From NCBI GenBank assembly GCA_045638545.1, contig JAZUBL010000062.1:1-47012 (forward strand): a stretch of DNA of 47,012 bases. The letters are read 5' to 3'. How positions within the stretch are numbered: position 1 is the first letter of the stretch; each line of letters starts with the position of its first letter. Under the pieces are notes generated by a model that saw only the letters and a program-made list of their open reading frames with translations, was not told the origin of the DNA and did not search any database. This DNA comes from UMGS1071 sp045638545 (GTDB taxonomy: Bacteria > Bacillota > Clostridia > Oscillospirales > Acutalibacteraceae). This document shows positions 17,701-25,730 of this stretch, piece by piece. A program made the position numbers and the translations under genes.

Positions 17701-18510
17701 TTTCTTTATTTGAATGGAAGAAACAAAGCTCAGATCTTCTGTATATCGATCAAAATTAAGATATTCTCCAGTAGTGTCTTCGTAAACGATTGTATAATAC
17801 CCGTTGCAGTCAAAAAAATGTGTCAATTCACAGACAGAAGCATAATCACCGTGAGTAACCAGAGTCAAACCTCCGTTTTCTTCATTTGGTATATAAGAGA
17901 GCCTTTCAGAATTGTATGTTGTATTAATATTACCGTTCAGGGTTGCCGCTTTTGCAACAACGGCAGCTACAAAGCCGTTTGATAGCTTTTCGCTGATTTC
18001 ATTTCGTACAGCTGCAGTTGTCTCTGTGCGGACTGCAATCGCAGTAGAAGCAGGGCCATAGACCGTGCCTTTGTAATTTTTAGTATAAGATTGAATTGCG
18101 TAATAGTATGTCGTATCCGGTATCAGATTTTTAATTGTATAATTTTTTAATGTGCCGCCGGAAAGCGTCGCAGCCGTCTTGGTTTTATTTCCATTCTGAT
18201 CCAGTTCCAGAATCACATAACCGCTGGAACCACTGACCGTATTCCAGGCAAGCGTTACGGATGTGCTATCAACTGTTTTTACGCCAAAATTTTCTGGTAT
18301 ATCAGTTGCTGCTGCAGCGGCAGCTTCCGCATAAGGGTCGATTTCTTCTGTAAAAGCCGGTTCTTCTGACTGCGCTTCCAAAAGAAATTCTTCTTCAGCT
18401 GTTAATTCTGCTTCCTGTGCATAAACCACTGCAGGAGCTGCAACACTTACTGCTGCCAATACTGTTAACATCGCAGCGATGATACATTTTACTTTATTAC
18501 CAAATTTCAT
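14800..18510 (-). CDS. Modular secreted protein: Fn3, six Ig-like repeats, DUF5648-type C-terminus
   Basis: The 1236-aa protein has a signal peptide (1-31), an acidic linker, and one fibronectin type III domain (about 74-165: PENFGVKTVDSTSVTLAW...). A region of about 450 residues rich in GG, Y and D turns follows, possibly a beta-propeller. Six tandem repeats of about 74 aa (about 625-1068) carry the signature YTG...LxEGxDYTxSYxNNxNxGTAxVxITGxGxYTG. The sixth is divergent and has lost the YTG start. A short linker with CNSCG leads into three copies of a HFYT...GWxYEG motif (1096-1236), matching the DUF5648-type C-terminus, ending GWYSCWK. No LPxTG anchor is seen, so attachment may rest on the C-terminal repeats. 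The role is probably cell-surface binding; the ligand is unknown. Confidence 0.85.
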   Translation of the reverse strand: MKFGNKVKCIIAAMLTVLAAVSVAAPAVVYAQEAELTAEEEFLLEAQSEEPAFTEEIDPYAEAAAAAATDIPENFGVKTVDSTSVTLAWNTVSGSSGYVILELDQNGNKTKTAATLSGGTLKNYTIKNLIPDTTYYYAIQSYTKNYKGTVYGPASTAIAVRTETTAAVRNEISEKLSNGFVAAVVAKAATLNGNINTTYNSERLSYIPNEENGGLTLVTHGDYASVCELTHFFDCNGYYTIVYEDTTGEYLNFDRYTEDLSFVSSIQIKKQYPLYGDVVTDKNGYYYIIWGQEDRNWEGKITTFASKYSYDGKHIKTTSFKRFNVDYDCAVPFYAGNCDTAISKDGILVSNYGKLMQSGHQANELLCVDTETMEQVIISNYASHSFDQRVISLNDGGIGVVNKGDSYPRAFDVEFYSSSKKGGETFHFYGNNGDNYIYASLGNIVESGGNVYLVGSSAKSLTANAKTESQNIFIQAVGTGRSIEGAESRSGTSCGQSVTDKNFKWLTNCAEDETVINPQAVSTDDGRIVILWEVHKKTGLMDTFADSYYMILSSDGTVLQEATSLNKIRLTAYEDPVYRSGHIYWTTAGYVDYAMVPSVNGGSTYALTVVDGDKGMIHKLNVGKLQSPIPLSQTTVTGIVNKPYTGYKVTQEFTVMNGSELLVEGRDYTVSYENNINVGTATVTITGLGRYTGTITRTFEVTTDISKTFVSTVRSEIYTGFPITPKPTLTYFDETLVEGKDYTLSYRNNIDAGTATVIFTGTGRFSGQKEKTFVIQKAAFSKDNISGIQNTEYTGKPVVHPVKVTYNGKTLQEGKDYTISYETNVNAGNAVVVVTGIGNFNCLTRCNFRITPKKISTEITGIENKAYTGSAVTQKLTIKDGSKTLIEGTDYSVTYKNNVNIGTATATITGKGNYTGTVEKTFTISARKLDASISGIENKVYTGSALTQNPIVKNGSKRLVEGTDYTVSYKNNVNVGTATVIITGQGNYTGSMNKTFTISAKNMSSLTISGIKDVGCIPTAVKQKIAVTDGSKTLKEGTDYTVSYKNHAKPGKATVAITGKGNYTGTVTKNFTIANHTYDNNVDGKCNSCGVNRENVEVRQVTHMFRMYNPNTGEHFYTGSEVEKGNLVAAGWHYEGVGFTFPANTGAPVHRLFQQSTGEHLYTMDENEKSKLMKQGWNYEGIAFNSAYNTEAVQYRLHNPNAKVGAYHFTFSQEERQNLLKAGWEDQGIGWYSCWK

Positions 18511-18548
18511 TTTGTCACTTCCACAAAACTATTTTTTATAAACCCATT

Positions 18549-18577
18549 ATTTTATATTATATCACTAAAATTTTCAA
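18549..18577 (-). promoter_or_regulatory. Probable promoter of the 1236-aa surface protein gene
   Basis: On the minus strand TTGAAA (18572-18577) and TAAAAT (18549-18554) are 17 nt apart, about 40 nt upstream of the ATG at 18510. An overlapping TATAAT at a different spacing is also present. Confidence 0.45.
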
Positions 18578-18776
18578 AGGCGTAGTAAAAAATAGATTTG
18601 TTTAGCCGAAAATTAAAAAGTCCCCATCAAATTTCACAGTTTTTTTATAACTTTCTCACAATAATTATTAAAACACCAAAATTCAATTAATCTGAACCAT
18701 CAGATCTATGCACTTTCCTTCAATCATTTCACAGCAAATCCTATTTTCATATCCGGTCAGAGCAACCAGATACATT

Positions 18777-18949
18777 GCCGAAAAACGGCGTAAATACGCC
18801 ATTCTTTTGAGTCCATGGTGCTACGGTAGGGCTATGCGAAACAGCTTTTATAATGCTGTCCTCTCCCCCTTTCCGTAAACTCACTAACTGCAAATATATA
18901 TTATTACTGTAAGCTGATAGAGAATTGATTTCCCTGTCGGCTGTTTTTA
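18777..18949 (+). ncRNA. Structured leader RNA upstream of the small ORF / DUF932 gene, ending in a terminator-like hairpin
   Basis: Several helices are visible. Two mutually exclusive hairpins share bases: GCCG-AAAAA-CGGC (18777-18789) and GGCGT-AAAT-ACGCC (18787-18800). A nested element pairs TACGG (18822-18826) with CCGTA (18873-18877), AGG with CCT, and ACAGC with GCTGT (18841-18859). Finally AGCTGATAG (18912-18920) pairs with CTGTCGGCT (18934-18942) using G-U pairs, followed by GTTTTTA. This is what a cis-acting leader or small RNA would look like. I do not recognise a known family. The rest of the 18511-18970 gap holds only the surface-protein promoter. Confidence 0.45.
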
Positions 18950-18970
18950 TTTAGAAAGGAAGTATGTACT

Positions 18971-19042
18971 ATGAAAGACTTAAACAAAGGCGGCGTATTT
19001 TGGGAGATCCTGCGATATATCTTCGAGATTATTCTTCTTTAA
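18971..19042 (+). CDS. 23-aa hydrophobic small ORF upstream of the DUF932 gene
   Basis: ATG at 18971 is preceded by AAAGGAAG with suitable spacing, and the frame runs 23 codons to TAA (MKDLNKGGVFWEILRYIFEI, then ILL). The C-terminal two thirds could form an amphipathic or membrane-associated helix. It ends 31 nt before the DUF932 start. It may be a leader peptide or a small membrane peptide; existence as a translated gene is inferred from the ribosome binding site and position only. Confidence 0.45.
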   Translation: MKDLNKGGVFWEILRYIFEIILL

Positions 19043-19073
19043 CCAACGAACAAAATGAAACGGAGATGAGAAA

Positions 19074-20000
19074 ATGGCACATTGTGTAGAAAGTATGTTT
19101 TATGTCAGAGAGAAGCCTTGGCACGGACTTGGTGTCAGAGTAGAAGAAGCACCTACCAGCGCGGAAGCATTAAGGCTGGCAGGCTTGGACTGGTCTGTCG
19201 AGCAGAAAGAGATCAGAATCAGCGGCGGTGCTAAAATTCCAAACTATAAGGCTAACGTCAGAAGCAGTGACCAGAAGATACTTGGCATTGTTACCGACAG
19301 ATACAGGCTTGTGCAAAATCGGGATGCCTTTGCTTTCACCGATAACCTGATCGGCGAGGACATTCGTTATGAAACTGCCGGCAGCTTGCAGGACGGCAAA
19401 AAAATCTGGCTTCTTGCGAAAATGCCGGAGAGAACCTTTCTGGGAGATGCGATGGAGCCATACCTGTGCTTCTCCAACGCTCACGATGGCAGCGGCGCAG
19501 TCAGAGTTTGTATGACTCCGGTACGCGTTGTCTGCAACAACACCTTGAACCTGGCATTATCACAGGCACGAAGGAGTTGGTCTGTCAGACACACCGGTAA
19601 CTTGGAAAGCAAAATGCACGAGGCCAGCATGTGCCTGCAACTGGCTGATGACTATATGCTAGCACTGGAAGAGAAAGCTGATCACATGGCAAACACTGCC
19701 ATCTATGAAGATCAGCTCCAGGAAATTCTGAGCGAGCTCTTCCCTCTCTCCGATGACAGCAGCGACAGAGAGAAACAGAATATTAAGAAGTGTAAGGATG
19801 AATTCATGATCTGTTACTTTGCGCCAGACTTGACAAAGTTCAGAAACACAGCCTGGGGCGTCATCAACGCTGCCAGTGATATGCTGTCCCATAACGCACC
19901 TCGGAGAAAAACCGTAAACTACCGGGAAAACAACTGGGGCAGAATTATGGATGGCCATATCCTGCTGGACAAAACCTGTGCACTGTTAAATGTAAAATAG
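19074..20000 (+). CDS. DUF932 phage/plasmid-like protein
   Basis: This 308-aa protein matches the DUF932 (phage/plasmid-like, TIGR03299-type) family. It opens with MAHCVESMFYVREKPWHGLG, and continues with YKANVRSSDQKILGIVTDRYRLVQNRDAF and the conserved core VRVCMTPVRVVCNNTLNLAL, ending with a W-x-x-NAASDMLSH region. The family is common on plasmids, prophages and integrative conjugative elements; its function is not established. GGAGATGAG precedes the ATG. Codons look similar to the host. No integrase, relaxase or phage structural gene is near, so this looks like an orphan cargo gene or the remnant of a mobile element, together with its structured leader and small ORF. A strong terminator follows at 20021-20062. 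Confidence 0.88.
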   Translation: MAHCVESMFYVREKPWHGLGVRVEEAPTSAEALRLAGLDWSVEQKEIRISGGAKIPNYKANVRSSDQKILGIVTDRYRLVQNRDAFAFTDNLIGEDIRYETAGSLQDGKKIWLLAKMPERTFLGDAMEPYLCFSNAHDGSGAVRVCMTPVRVVCNNTLNLALSQARRSWSVRHTGNLESKMHEASMCLQLADDYMLALEEKADHMANTAIYEDQLQEILSELFPLSDDSSDREKQNIKKCKDEFMICYFAPDLTKFRNTAWGVINAASDMLSHNAPRRKTVNYRENNWGRIMDGHILLDKTCALLNVK

Positions 20001-20020
20001 AATCTGAAGACAGCATATCG

Positions 20021-20062
20021 AATAAGTGGAGCTACTGATTTTGTGGCTGCACTTATTTTTTT
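20021..20062 (+). terminator. Terminator of the DUF932 gene
   Basis: AATAAGTG (20021-20028) pairs with CACTTATT (20050-20057), followed by TTTTT, 20 nt downstream of the DUF932 stop codon. Confidence 0.85.
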
Positions 20063-20064
20063 AT

Positions 20065-20104
20065 AAAAAAACGGTACCATGCATTACGCAAAGTACCGTT
20101 AAAA
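20065..20104 (-). terminator. Terminator of the ABC exporter operon; copy 1 of a 35-nt repeat
   Basis: AACGGTAC and GTACCGTT form an 8-bp stem around a 15-nt-class loop; on the minus strand it is followed by six to seven T residues. The 35 nt at 20070-20104, including loop and 3' AAAA flank, are identical to 29006-29040. Confidence 0.85.
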
Positions 20105-20147
20105 TGTTCTTCTGTTACTTTATAAGAACGGCCGAGCAAAGCATAAA

Positions 20148-22028
20148 CTACTGCAATTCTTCCAGTTCATTATAGAGATCTGCGTAGCGTCCGCCTGCAG
20201 CAAGAAGCTGCTCGTGGGTTCCTCGTTCAATAATATGACCATGCTCCAGCACTATGATCATGTCCGCTTTACGTACAGTGGACAACCTATGTGCAATGAT
20301 AAAAGTAGTGCGGTTGTGCATCAATGCATCGATGCCTTCTTCAATATGACGTTCTGTGCGGGTATCGACAGAGCTGGTGGCTTCATCCAGAATCAGGATC
20401 GGCGCGTTGCTCAATGCTGCTCTTGCAATATTCAGAAGCTGACGCTGACCCTGTGAAAGGTTTGCACCGTCGTTTTCCAGAAGTGTATCATAGCCGTGCT
20501 CTAACTGCATGATAAATGGATGAGCTGATACCGCTTTCGCTGCCTGCTCTATTTCTGCGTCTGTGGCGTTCAATCTGCCATAGCGAATGTTTTCCCGCAC
20601 GGTGCCGGTGAACAGATGGGTATCCTGCAGCACCATGGCAATATTGGAGCGAAGAAAATGCCGTTCGATTTTCTCAATAGGGATTCCGTCGATCGTGATC
20701 ATTCCCTGCTCAATCTCATAAAATCGGGAAAGAAGATTCGTCACCGTTGTTTTGCCTGCGCCGGTGGAACCTACAAATGCAATTTTCTGTCCAGGCTCTG
20801 CCTGGAGTGAAATATCACGGAGAACAATATTGCCCGGCTCATAGCCAAAGCTGACATGCTCCAGCATCACACGGCCTTCCAGTTTTTCTATCGGAACAGT
20901 ATTCTGATCCCGCTGTTCTTCTTCCCCATCCAGTACCTGAAATACACGCTCTGCACCGGCGAGGGCCGAAAATACGGTATTCATCTGCATGGAAATCTCG
21001 TTGATCGGCCGATTAAACTGACGCGTGAAGTTCAGGGAAATCGTCAATCCTCCGATATCAAAGCCCCACGCAACGATCATGATGCCGCCCACACAGGCGA
21101 TCACTGCATATACCAGGTTGCACAGCTGATGCGTTACCGGCCCCATAATGCCTGCACGAAACTGCGCTTTGATCTGAGAACGGCAAAGCTGCTCATTCAG
21201 ATACTGGAATTCTTCCTCTGCAATTTCTTCATGATTGAAAACTTTCACAACTTTCTGCCCGGAGATCATCTCCTCTGCAAAGCCATTGAGCATACCCAGA
21301 TTTTTCTGCTGCTCCGCATAAGCGCCGCGGCCTTTTTTGATGATCTGCCTGCTGGCAAAGACCAGAACAGGTGTAAGCACAATGGTAATGCCGCCCAGAA
21401 TCAGATTTGTATAAAGCATCAATGCAACCGTGCCGGCGATGGTAATCGCACCGGAAATAATCTGAATCAGTGTGGTATTCAGCATCTCACCGATGGTATC
21501 CACATCGTTGGTGAATCGGCTCATGATATCACCGGCAGGATTTTTATCAAAATAGCAGATCGGCATTTTTTGCAGCTTGTGATACAGCTCTTTGCGCAGG
21601 TAACGCAGTGTCCGTTGGGAAACAGTCAGCATCATGCGTTGCTGCAGCCAGTGGGTGCCAAATGATACGCCGTAAATGCAGGCCAACACTACAAGAGAAA
21701 TACCAAGATTCATGAGGCGGTCTCCCATAGTAACAGTCTGGCCGTCATAATAGAGAAAATCATTGATGATTGGACGAAGCAGATAGGCTCCGGCAAGAGA
21801 AGATACCGTCTGTACTACCGCACAGCAAATCGCAGTAATCAGCAGTACTCGCTCTTTTGCCATATATCGAAACAACCGGATCACGGCCTGTTTCATGTTT
21901 TTGGGCTTGCTTTTCGCCTTCATTGCACCCTGCGGATTTCCTCTGCCGGTCACGTTTATGGTCTTCTTCTCTTCGTGTTTATGGCTTCCGTATTTTTTCT
22001 TCAGTCGTTCATAACGTGCTGTATCCAT
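20148..22028 (-). CDS. Heterodimeric ABC exporter, subunit with canonical ATP site
   Basis: This is a 626-aa half-transporter: a basic N-terminal extension (about 1-70, Lys/Arg-rich), six membrane segments, and a nucleotide-binding domain. In the NBD, Walker A is GSTGAGKTT, the signature is NLSQGQRQ, Walker B ILILDEATSSVDTRTE has the catalytic Glu, and the switch His is present (IIAHRLSTV). It is the second gene of an operon; its partner at 22030-23763 has degenerate catalytic residues, so the two should form an asymmetric exporter like TM287/288, BmrCD or LmrCD. I start it at ATG 22028, 1 nt after the partner's stop, where GGCGGAG serves as ribosome binding site; the in-frame ATG at 22052 lacks one. 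Likely substrates are drugs, lipids or peptides. Confidence 0.93.
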   Translation of the reverse strand: MDTARYERLKKKYGSHKHEEKKTINVTGRGNPQGAMKAKSKPKNMKQAVIRLFRYMAKERVLLITAICCAVVQTVSSLAGAYLLRPIINDFLYYDGQTVTMGDRLMNLGISLVVLACIYGVSFGTHWLQQRMMLTVSQRTLRYLRKELYHKLQKMPICYFDKNPAGDIMSRFTNDVDTIGEMLNTTLIQIISGAITIAGTVALMLYTNLILGGITIVLTPVLVFASRQIIKKGRGAYAEQQKNLGMLNGFAEEMISGQKVVKVFNHEEIAEEEFQYLNEQLCRSQIKAQFRAGIMGPVTHQLCNLVYAVIACVGGIMIVAWGFDIGGLTISLNFTRQFNRPINEISMQMNTVFSALAGAERVFQVLDGEEEQRDQNTVPIEKLEGRVMLEHVSFGYEPGNIVLRDISLQAEPGQKIAFVGSTGAGKTTVTNLLSRFYEIEQGMITIDGIPIEKIERHFLRSNIAMVLQDTHLFTGTVRENIRYGRLNATDAEIEQAAKAVSAHPFIMQLEHGYDTLLENDGANLSQGQRQLLNIARAALSNAPILILDEATSSVDTRTERHIEEGIDALMHNRTTFIIAHRLSTVRKADMIIVLEHGHIIERGTHEQLLAAGGRYADLYNELEELQ

Positions 22029-22029
22029 C

Positions 22030-23763
22030 CTACTCCGCCTCTTTTCTGTCATTCTGTGACCAGTAAATTTCCTGATATGCTCTGCAACTTTGCATCAGTT
22101 CTTCATGGCGGCCGAAGCCTTCCACACGGCCGTTATCCAGAACAATAATCTTATCTGCGTCGATCACCGAATTGATCCGCTGCGCGATGATCAATTTTGT
22201 GACGCCACCCAGTTTTTCACGGAAAGCGCGGCGAATGGAAGCATCTGTTGCAGTATCCACGGCACTGGTGGAATCATCCAGAATCAGAATCTTTGGTTTC
22301 TTCAGCAACGCTCTGGCAATGCAGAGACGCTGTTTCTGTCCGCCGGAAAGATTTGCACCGCCCTGAACCAGCTCCGTTTCATATCCATCCGGAAAACTGC
22401 GGATAAATCCATCTGCCTGCGCAATCTTCGCTGCCTCTATTAATTCGTCATCAGAAACAGATTCATTGCCCCAGCGCAGATTCTCTGCAATCGTTCCTGT
22501 AAACAACGTATTTTTCTGCAGCACCATGGCAATGCTTTCCCGCAGATGCACAAGATCCCAGTCTCTGATATTTCTTCCGTCAATCAGTATGTTTCCTGCA
22601 TCAGCATCATAAAGCCGCGGAATCGGGGAAACCAGCGTTGTCTTTCCACTTCCGGTTGAGCCGATTATGCCAACCAGTTCTCCCGGTGCAATATAAAAAC
22701 TGATGTTTTCCAGAATCTGTTCCCGATTATTTTTGAAATAGCGGAAAGAGACATTCTCAAAAGTAATGCTGCCTTTCTGTACCTGCAGTGTATGGTCAGC
22801 AACATGACTGTCGTCAATATCTACCTCTGCTGAAAGAACTTCTGAAATGCGGCGATCCGATACCATCGCTCTGGTGCCCTGCAATACAATATTGGCCAGA
22901 AAAGTCAGCGCGGTCAGCACCTGTGAAAGGTATGTAATAAATGCCGTCAGAGTACCAAGCTCCATGGTTCCCATCATGACCTGTCCGCCGGCAATCCATA
23001 CGATGATCAGTGTTGTCAGATTCAGTACCACCGTGCACACAGGATTCATGATCAGCATCATTTTCAGTGCAGCAGTACTTTTCTTTGCCAGCGCATCATT
23101 GACCGTGCGAAACTTTTCTTTCTCATGGTCTTCTCTCACAAAAGACTTAATGACACGCTGGTTCACGATCGTCTCCCGGATATTGATGTTGATGGCGTCG
23201 ATCTGCTTCTGCATGGTTTTATACCGCGGCGTGGAAAGGACGATTACAAGTCCGATAAAGCCGCCAAGAAGCGGCACAACGATCAGTAGTACCAACGCCA
23301 ACGTTGGATTCAGCAAAAACGACATTACAATGGCACCAATCAGCATGATCGGTGATCGAAAGAAACCGCGAAGCATCGTCTGTGCAAAGTTCTGTATTTG
23401 TGTGATGTCATTGGTCATGCGGGTAATCAGCGATCCCGTGGTAAAAGCATCGATATTCGAAAAGGAAAACTTCTGGATTTTATGAAAGGTATCCCTTCGC
23501 ACACCGGCCGCCAGGTGCGCGGAACCGCGGACTGCAAAATTCGCACCTAAGATACCAAAAAGCATCATGGCAGCTGCAATGAGCAGCATGAACAGACCGT
23601 TCCATAAGATGTATGGAATGTCCCCTTCCGCCGCGCCTTTGTTGATAATATTAGCGCTGATAAACGGCAGAATAAATTCACCGCAGGATTCCAGAACCAT
23701 AAAAAACGGACCGAATAAAAAACAGTACCAATACTTTTTGATATAAGATTTATATTTTCCCAT
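22030..23763 (-). CDS. Heterodimeric ABC exporter, subunit with degenerate ATP site
   Basis: A 577-aa half-transporter with an N-terminal membrane domain (MGKYKSYIKKYWYCFLFGPF...) and a C-terminal NBD. Walker A GSTGSGKTT and the signature NLSGGQKQR are intact, but Walker B reads LILDDSTSAVD, with Asp in place of the catalytic Glu, and the switch His is Gln (IIAQRINSV). This is the known pattern of the non-catalytic half in heterodimeric exporters. The start at 23763 is chosen because AAAGGAAGAG lies directly upstream; the in-frame extension to 23802 has none. It is the first gene of the two-gene operon. It could move drugs or toxic metabolites out of the cell; the substrate cannot be read from the sequence. 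Confidence 0.93.
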   Translation of the reverse strand: MGKYKSYIKKYWYCFLFGPFFMVLESCGEFILPFISANIINKGAAEGDIPYILWNGLFMLLIAAAMMLFGILGANFAVRGSAHLAAGVRRDTFHKIQKFSFSNIDAFTTGSLITRMTNDITQIQNFAQTMLRGFFRSPIMLIGAIVMSFLLNPTLALVLLIVVPLLGGFIGLVIVLSTPRYKTMQKQIDAININIRETIVNQRVIKSFVREDHEKEKFRTVNDALAKKSTAALKMMLIMNPVCTVVLNLTTLIIVWIAGGQVMMGTMELGTLTAFITYLSQVLTALTFLANIVLQGTRAMVSDRRISEVLSAEVDIDDSHVADHTLQVQKGSITFENVSFRYFKNNREQILENISFYIAPGELVGIIGSTGSGKTTLVSPIPRLYDADAGNILIDGRNIRDWDLVHLRESIAMVLQKNTLFTGTIAENLRWGNESVSDDELIEAAKIAQADGFIRSFPDGYETELVQGGANLSGGQKQRLCIARALLKKPKILILDDSTSAVDTATDASIRRAFREKLGGVTKLIIAQRINSVIDADKIIVLDNGRVEGFGRHEELMQSCRAYQEIYWSQNDRKEAE

Positions 23764-23862
23764 GCATTCTCTTCCTTTCTGCGCAGAAATCTGATTCTGC
23801 ACTGTTTTCTTATAAAATTATAACACAGCAAAAAGGAAACCTGCCAGACCCAATGGAAATTG

Positions 23863-23906
23863 AATATAAAAAGCAGCCATCATGAAGATTGGCTGCTTTT
23901 ATATTT
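23863..23906 (-). terminator. Terminator of the siderophore importer operon
   Basis: AATATAAAAAGCAGCCA (23863-23879) pairs almost perfectly with TGGCTGCTTTTATATT (23890-23905), with A/T tracts on both sides, 13 nt after the stop codon of the binding-protein gene. Confidence 0.88.
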
Positions 23907-23917
23907 AGATCAAAAGA

Positions 23918-24946
23918 TTACTTCAACAATTCAGATTCCAGGTCTTCCAGCATAATATCCAACGCTGTAATTCCACCTTCCGCTGTGTACCAGACTGCCG
24001 GATGCTCCAGGTAAACAATGTTGCCGTTCTTGTAAGCGTCTGTGCCCATTACCAGTTCATTTTCTACAATTTCTTTTGCGATCTGTGCGCCTTCTGTTTG
24101 AATTGCCGCGTCACGATCCAGTACAAAGATATACTCCGGATTCTTGTCTACAATAAATTCAAAGGAAGCTTCGTTGCCGTGAGATGCAGTATCCAGCTCT
24201 GCATTTACACCGATATTTTCAAAACCGATTTCTCTGCCAATGATCGAGCAGCGGCCATCATTACCCAGTACGTTAAAGCTGCCGCTTGTAGCCATACCAA
24301 TAATTGCGGTCTTATCCTCTGCGAAATCTGCAAGTGTATCAACTCTTGCATCAAAATCCGCCATTAATGCATTTACTTCTTTTTCCAGGCCGAAAATAGA
24401 CGCTACAGTCTTTGCATTTTTGCGAACACTTTCAATTACGCCAATCTCAGTGTCGGTGCCAAGATAAACAACCGGTGCAATTTCGCTGAGGATGTCATAG
24501 GAAGCGCTCAGTCTGCCGCCGATAAAGATAATATCCGGATCACACGCCATCACTGCTTCCAGGTCTGCTTCTTTAATCGTGCCGAGATTTGCAACATCTC
24601 CGTCCGTTACATATTCCTGCAGATAATCCAGAGAAGTACCTGCGGAACCAACAACTCTGTCTCCAAGATTCAGAGCATCCAGAATATCAAGAGACGCCAT
24701 ATCCAGAATCGCAATGCGCTGCGGATCGTACGGAACTTCCAGGTCGACTACTTCCTTATTTCCATTGAGGCTTTGAATCGTGATAGTTTCTTTTCTGTCG
24801 CCGGTATTTACACCTGATACAACAGATGTATCCACCTTCTCACCGGCTGCAGGCTGGGAAGCGCCGCCGCAAGCTGCAAGGCTCATAACGGATGCTGCTG
24901 CCAGCATAGCAGCAAATGTAACAACAATCGCTTTTTTCATTTTCAT
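23918..24946 (-). CDS. yclQ: Siderophore ABC transporter, substrate-binding lipoprotein (YclQ/CeuE-type)
   Basis: The 342-aa protein has a lipoprotein signal with lipobox SLAAC (Cys 26), then a two-lobed binding-protein fold typical of class III metal-chelate binders. RIAILDMASLDILDAL, NLGTIKEADLEAVMACDPDIIFIGGR and the C-terminal AVWYTAEGGITALDIMLEDL closely follow the YclQ/FatB/CeuE group, which binds catecholate siderophores such as petrobactin and their precursors. It is the last gene of a four-gene operon in the order permease, permease, ATPase, binding protein, identical to Bacillus yclNOPQ. The assignment to this group is fairly firm; the actual siderophore is not known. Confidence 0.88.
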   Translation of the reverse strand: MKMKKAIVVTFAAMLAAASVMSLAACGGASQPAAGEKVDTSVVSGVNTGDRKETITIQSLNGNKEVVDLEVPYDPQRIAILDMASLDILDALNLGDRVVGSAGTSLDYLQEYVTDGDVANLGTIKEADLEAVMACDPDIIFIGGRLSASYDILSEIAPVVYLGTDTEIGVIESVRKNAKTVASIFGLEKEVNALMADFDARVDTLADFAEDKTAIIGMATSGSFNVLGNDGRCSIIGREIGFENIGVNAELDTASHGNEASFEFIVDKNPEYIFVLDRDAAIQTEGAQIAKEIVENELVMGTDAYKNGNIVYLEHPAVWYTAEGGITALDIMLEDLESELLK

Positions 24947-24975
24947 GGATAAAACTCCTTTTCTATATAAGTAAA

Positions 24976-25728
24976 TCAGTAATAAATCGATAATGGTTTT
25001 CCGGCAATTTCCAGAATCTCAAAGTCAACTTTATAAATTTCAGAAAGTGTTTCTTTTGTCATCACTTCCTGCACGGTACCAAATTTGGCAACTTTTCCAT
25101 CCACAAAAGCACAGATGTAATCAGAATAAAATGCTGCGTAATTGATGTCGTGCAGAACAAGGATCACTGTTTTATTTAGCTCATCGCAGAGCCTTCGGAC
25201 AATTTTCATCATGTTGGTCGCATGGTAGATGTCCAGGTTATTTGTTGGCTCATCTAAAATGACAAACTCCGTATCCTGCGCAATTACCATGGCGATATAC
25301 GCTCTCTGCCGTTGTCCGCCGGACAGTTCATCGATGAAGCGATTTTCAAATTCCTGCAGTTCCATATAAGCAATGGCACGGTCAATGATTTCCTCATCCT
25401 CTTTTGTTGTATGGCTGCCGGAATATGGGAAACGGCCAAAGGTGACCAGTTCACGCACGGTCAGCTTCATCTGAATGTTGTTGGTTTGCGTCAGGATGGC
25501 GAGACGTTTGGAAAGATCTCTGCTTTTCCACTTGGAAATATCAGTGCCATCAAATTCCACATGGCCTCCATCTCTGGAAATCAACCGGGAAATGATACCC
25601 ATCACCGTTGATTTGCCGGCACCGTTTGGGCCGATCAGAGAAATCACTTTGCCTTTTGGAATCTCAAAGCTTACACCGTCTACCACGGTTTTTTTATCAT
25701 ATTTTTTTGTAAGTTCTTTTACCTGCAT
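24976..25728 (-). CDS. yclP: Siderophore ABC transporter, ATPase (YclP-type)
   Basis: A 250-aa ATPase of the FepC/YclP class. Walker A is GPNGAGKST (about residues 34-42), the Q-loop lies in LTQTNNIQMKLTVREL, the signature is ELSGGQRQRAYIAM, Walker B FVILDEPTNNLD, and the switch His is in LVLHDINYAAFYSD. It powers import of the ferric siderophore through the two permeases encoded upstream. It starts 2 nt after the stop codon of the yclO-like gene and is followed 29 nt later by the binding-protein gene. Confidence 0.93.
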   Translation of the reverse strand: MQVKELTKKYDKKTVVDGVSFEIPKGKVISLIGPNGAGKSTVMGIISRLISRDGGHVEFDGTDISKWKSRDLSKRLAILTQTNNIQMKLTVRELVTFGRFPYSGSHTTKEDEEIIDRAIAYMELQEFENRFIDELSGGQRQRAYIAMVIAQDTEFVILDEPTNNLDIYHATNMMKIVRRLCDELNKTVILVLHDINYAAFYSDYICAFVDGKVAKFGTVQEVMTKETLSEIYKVDFEILEIAGKPLSIYY

Positions 25729-25730
25729 GA

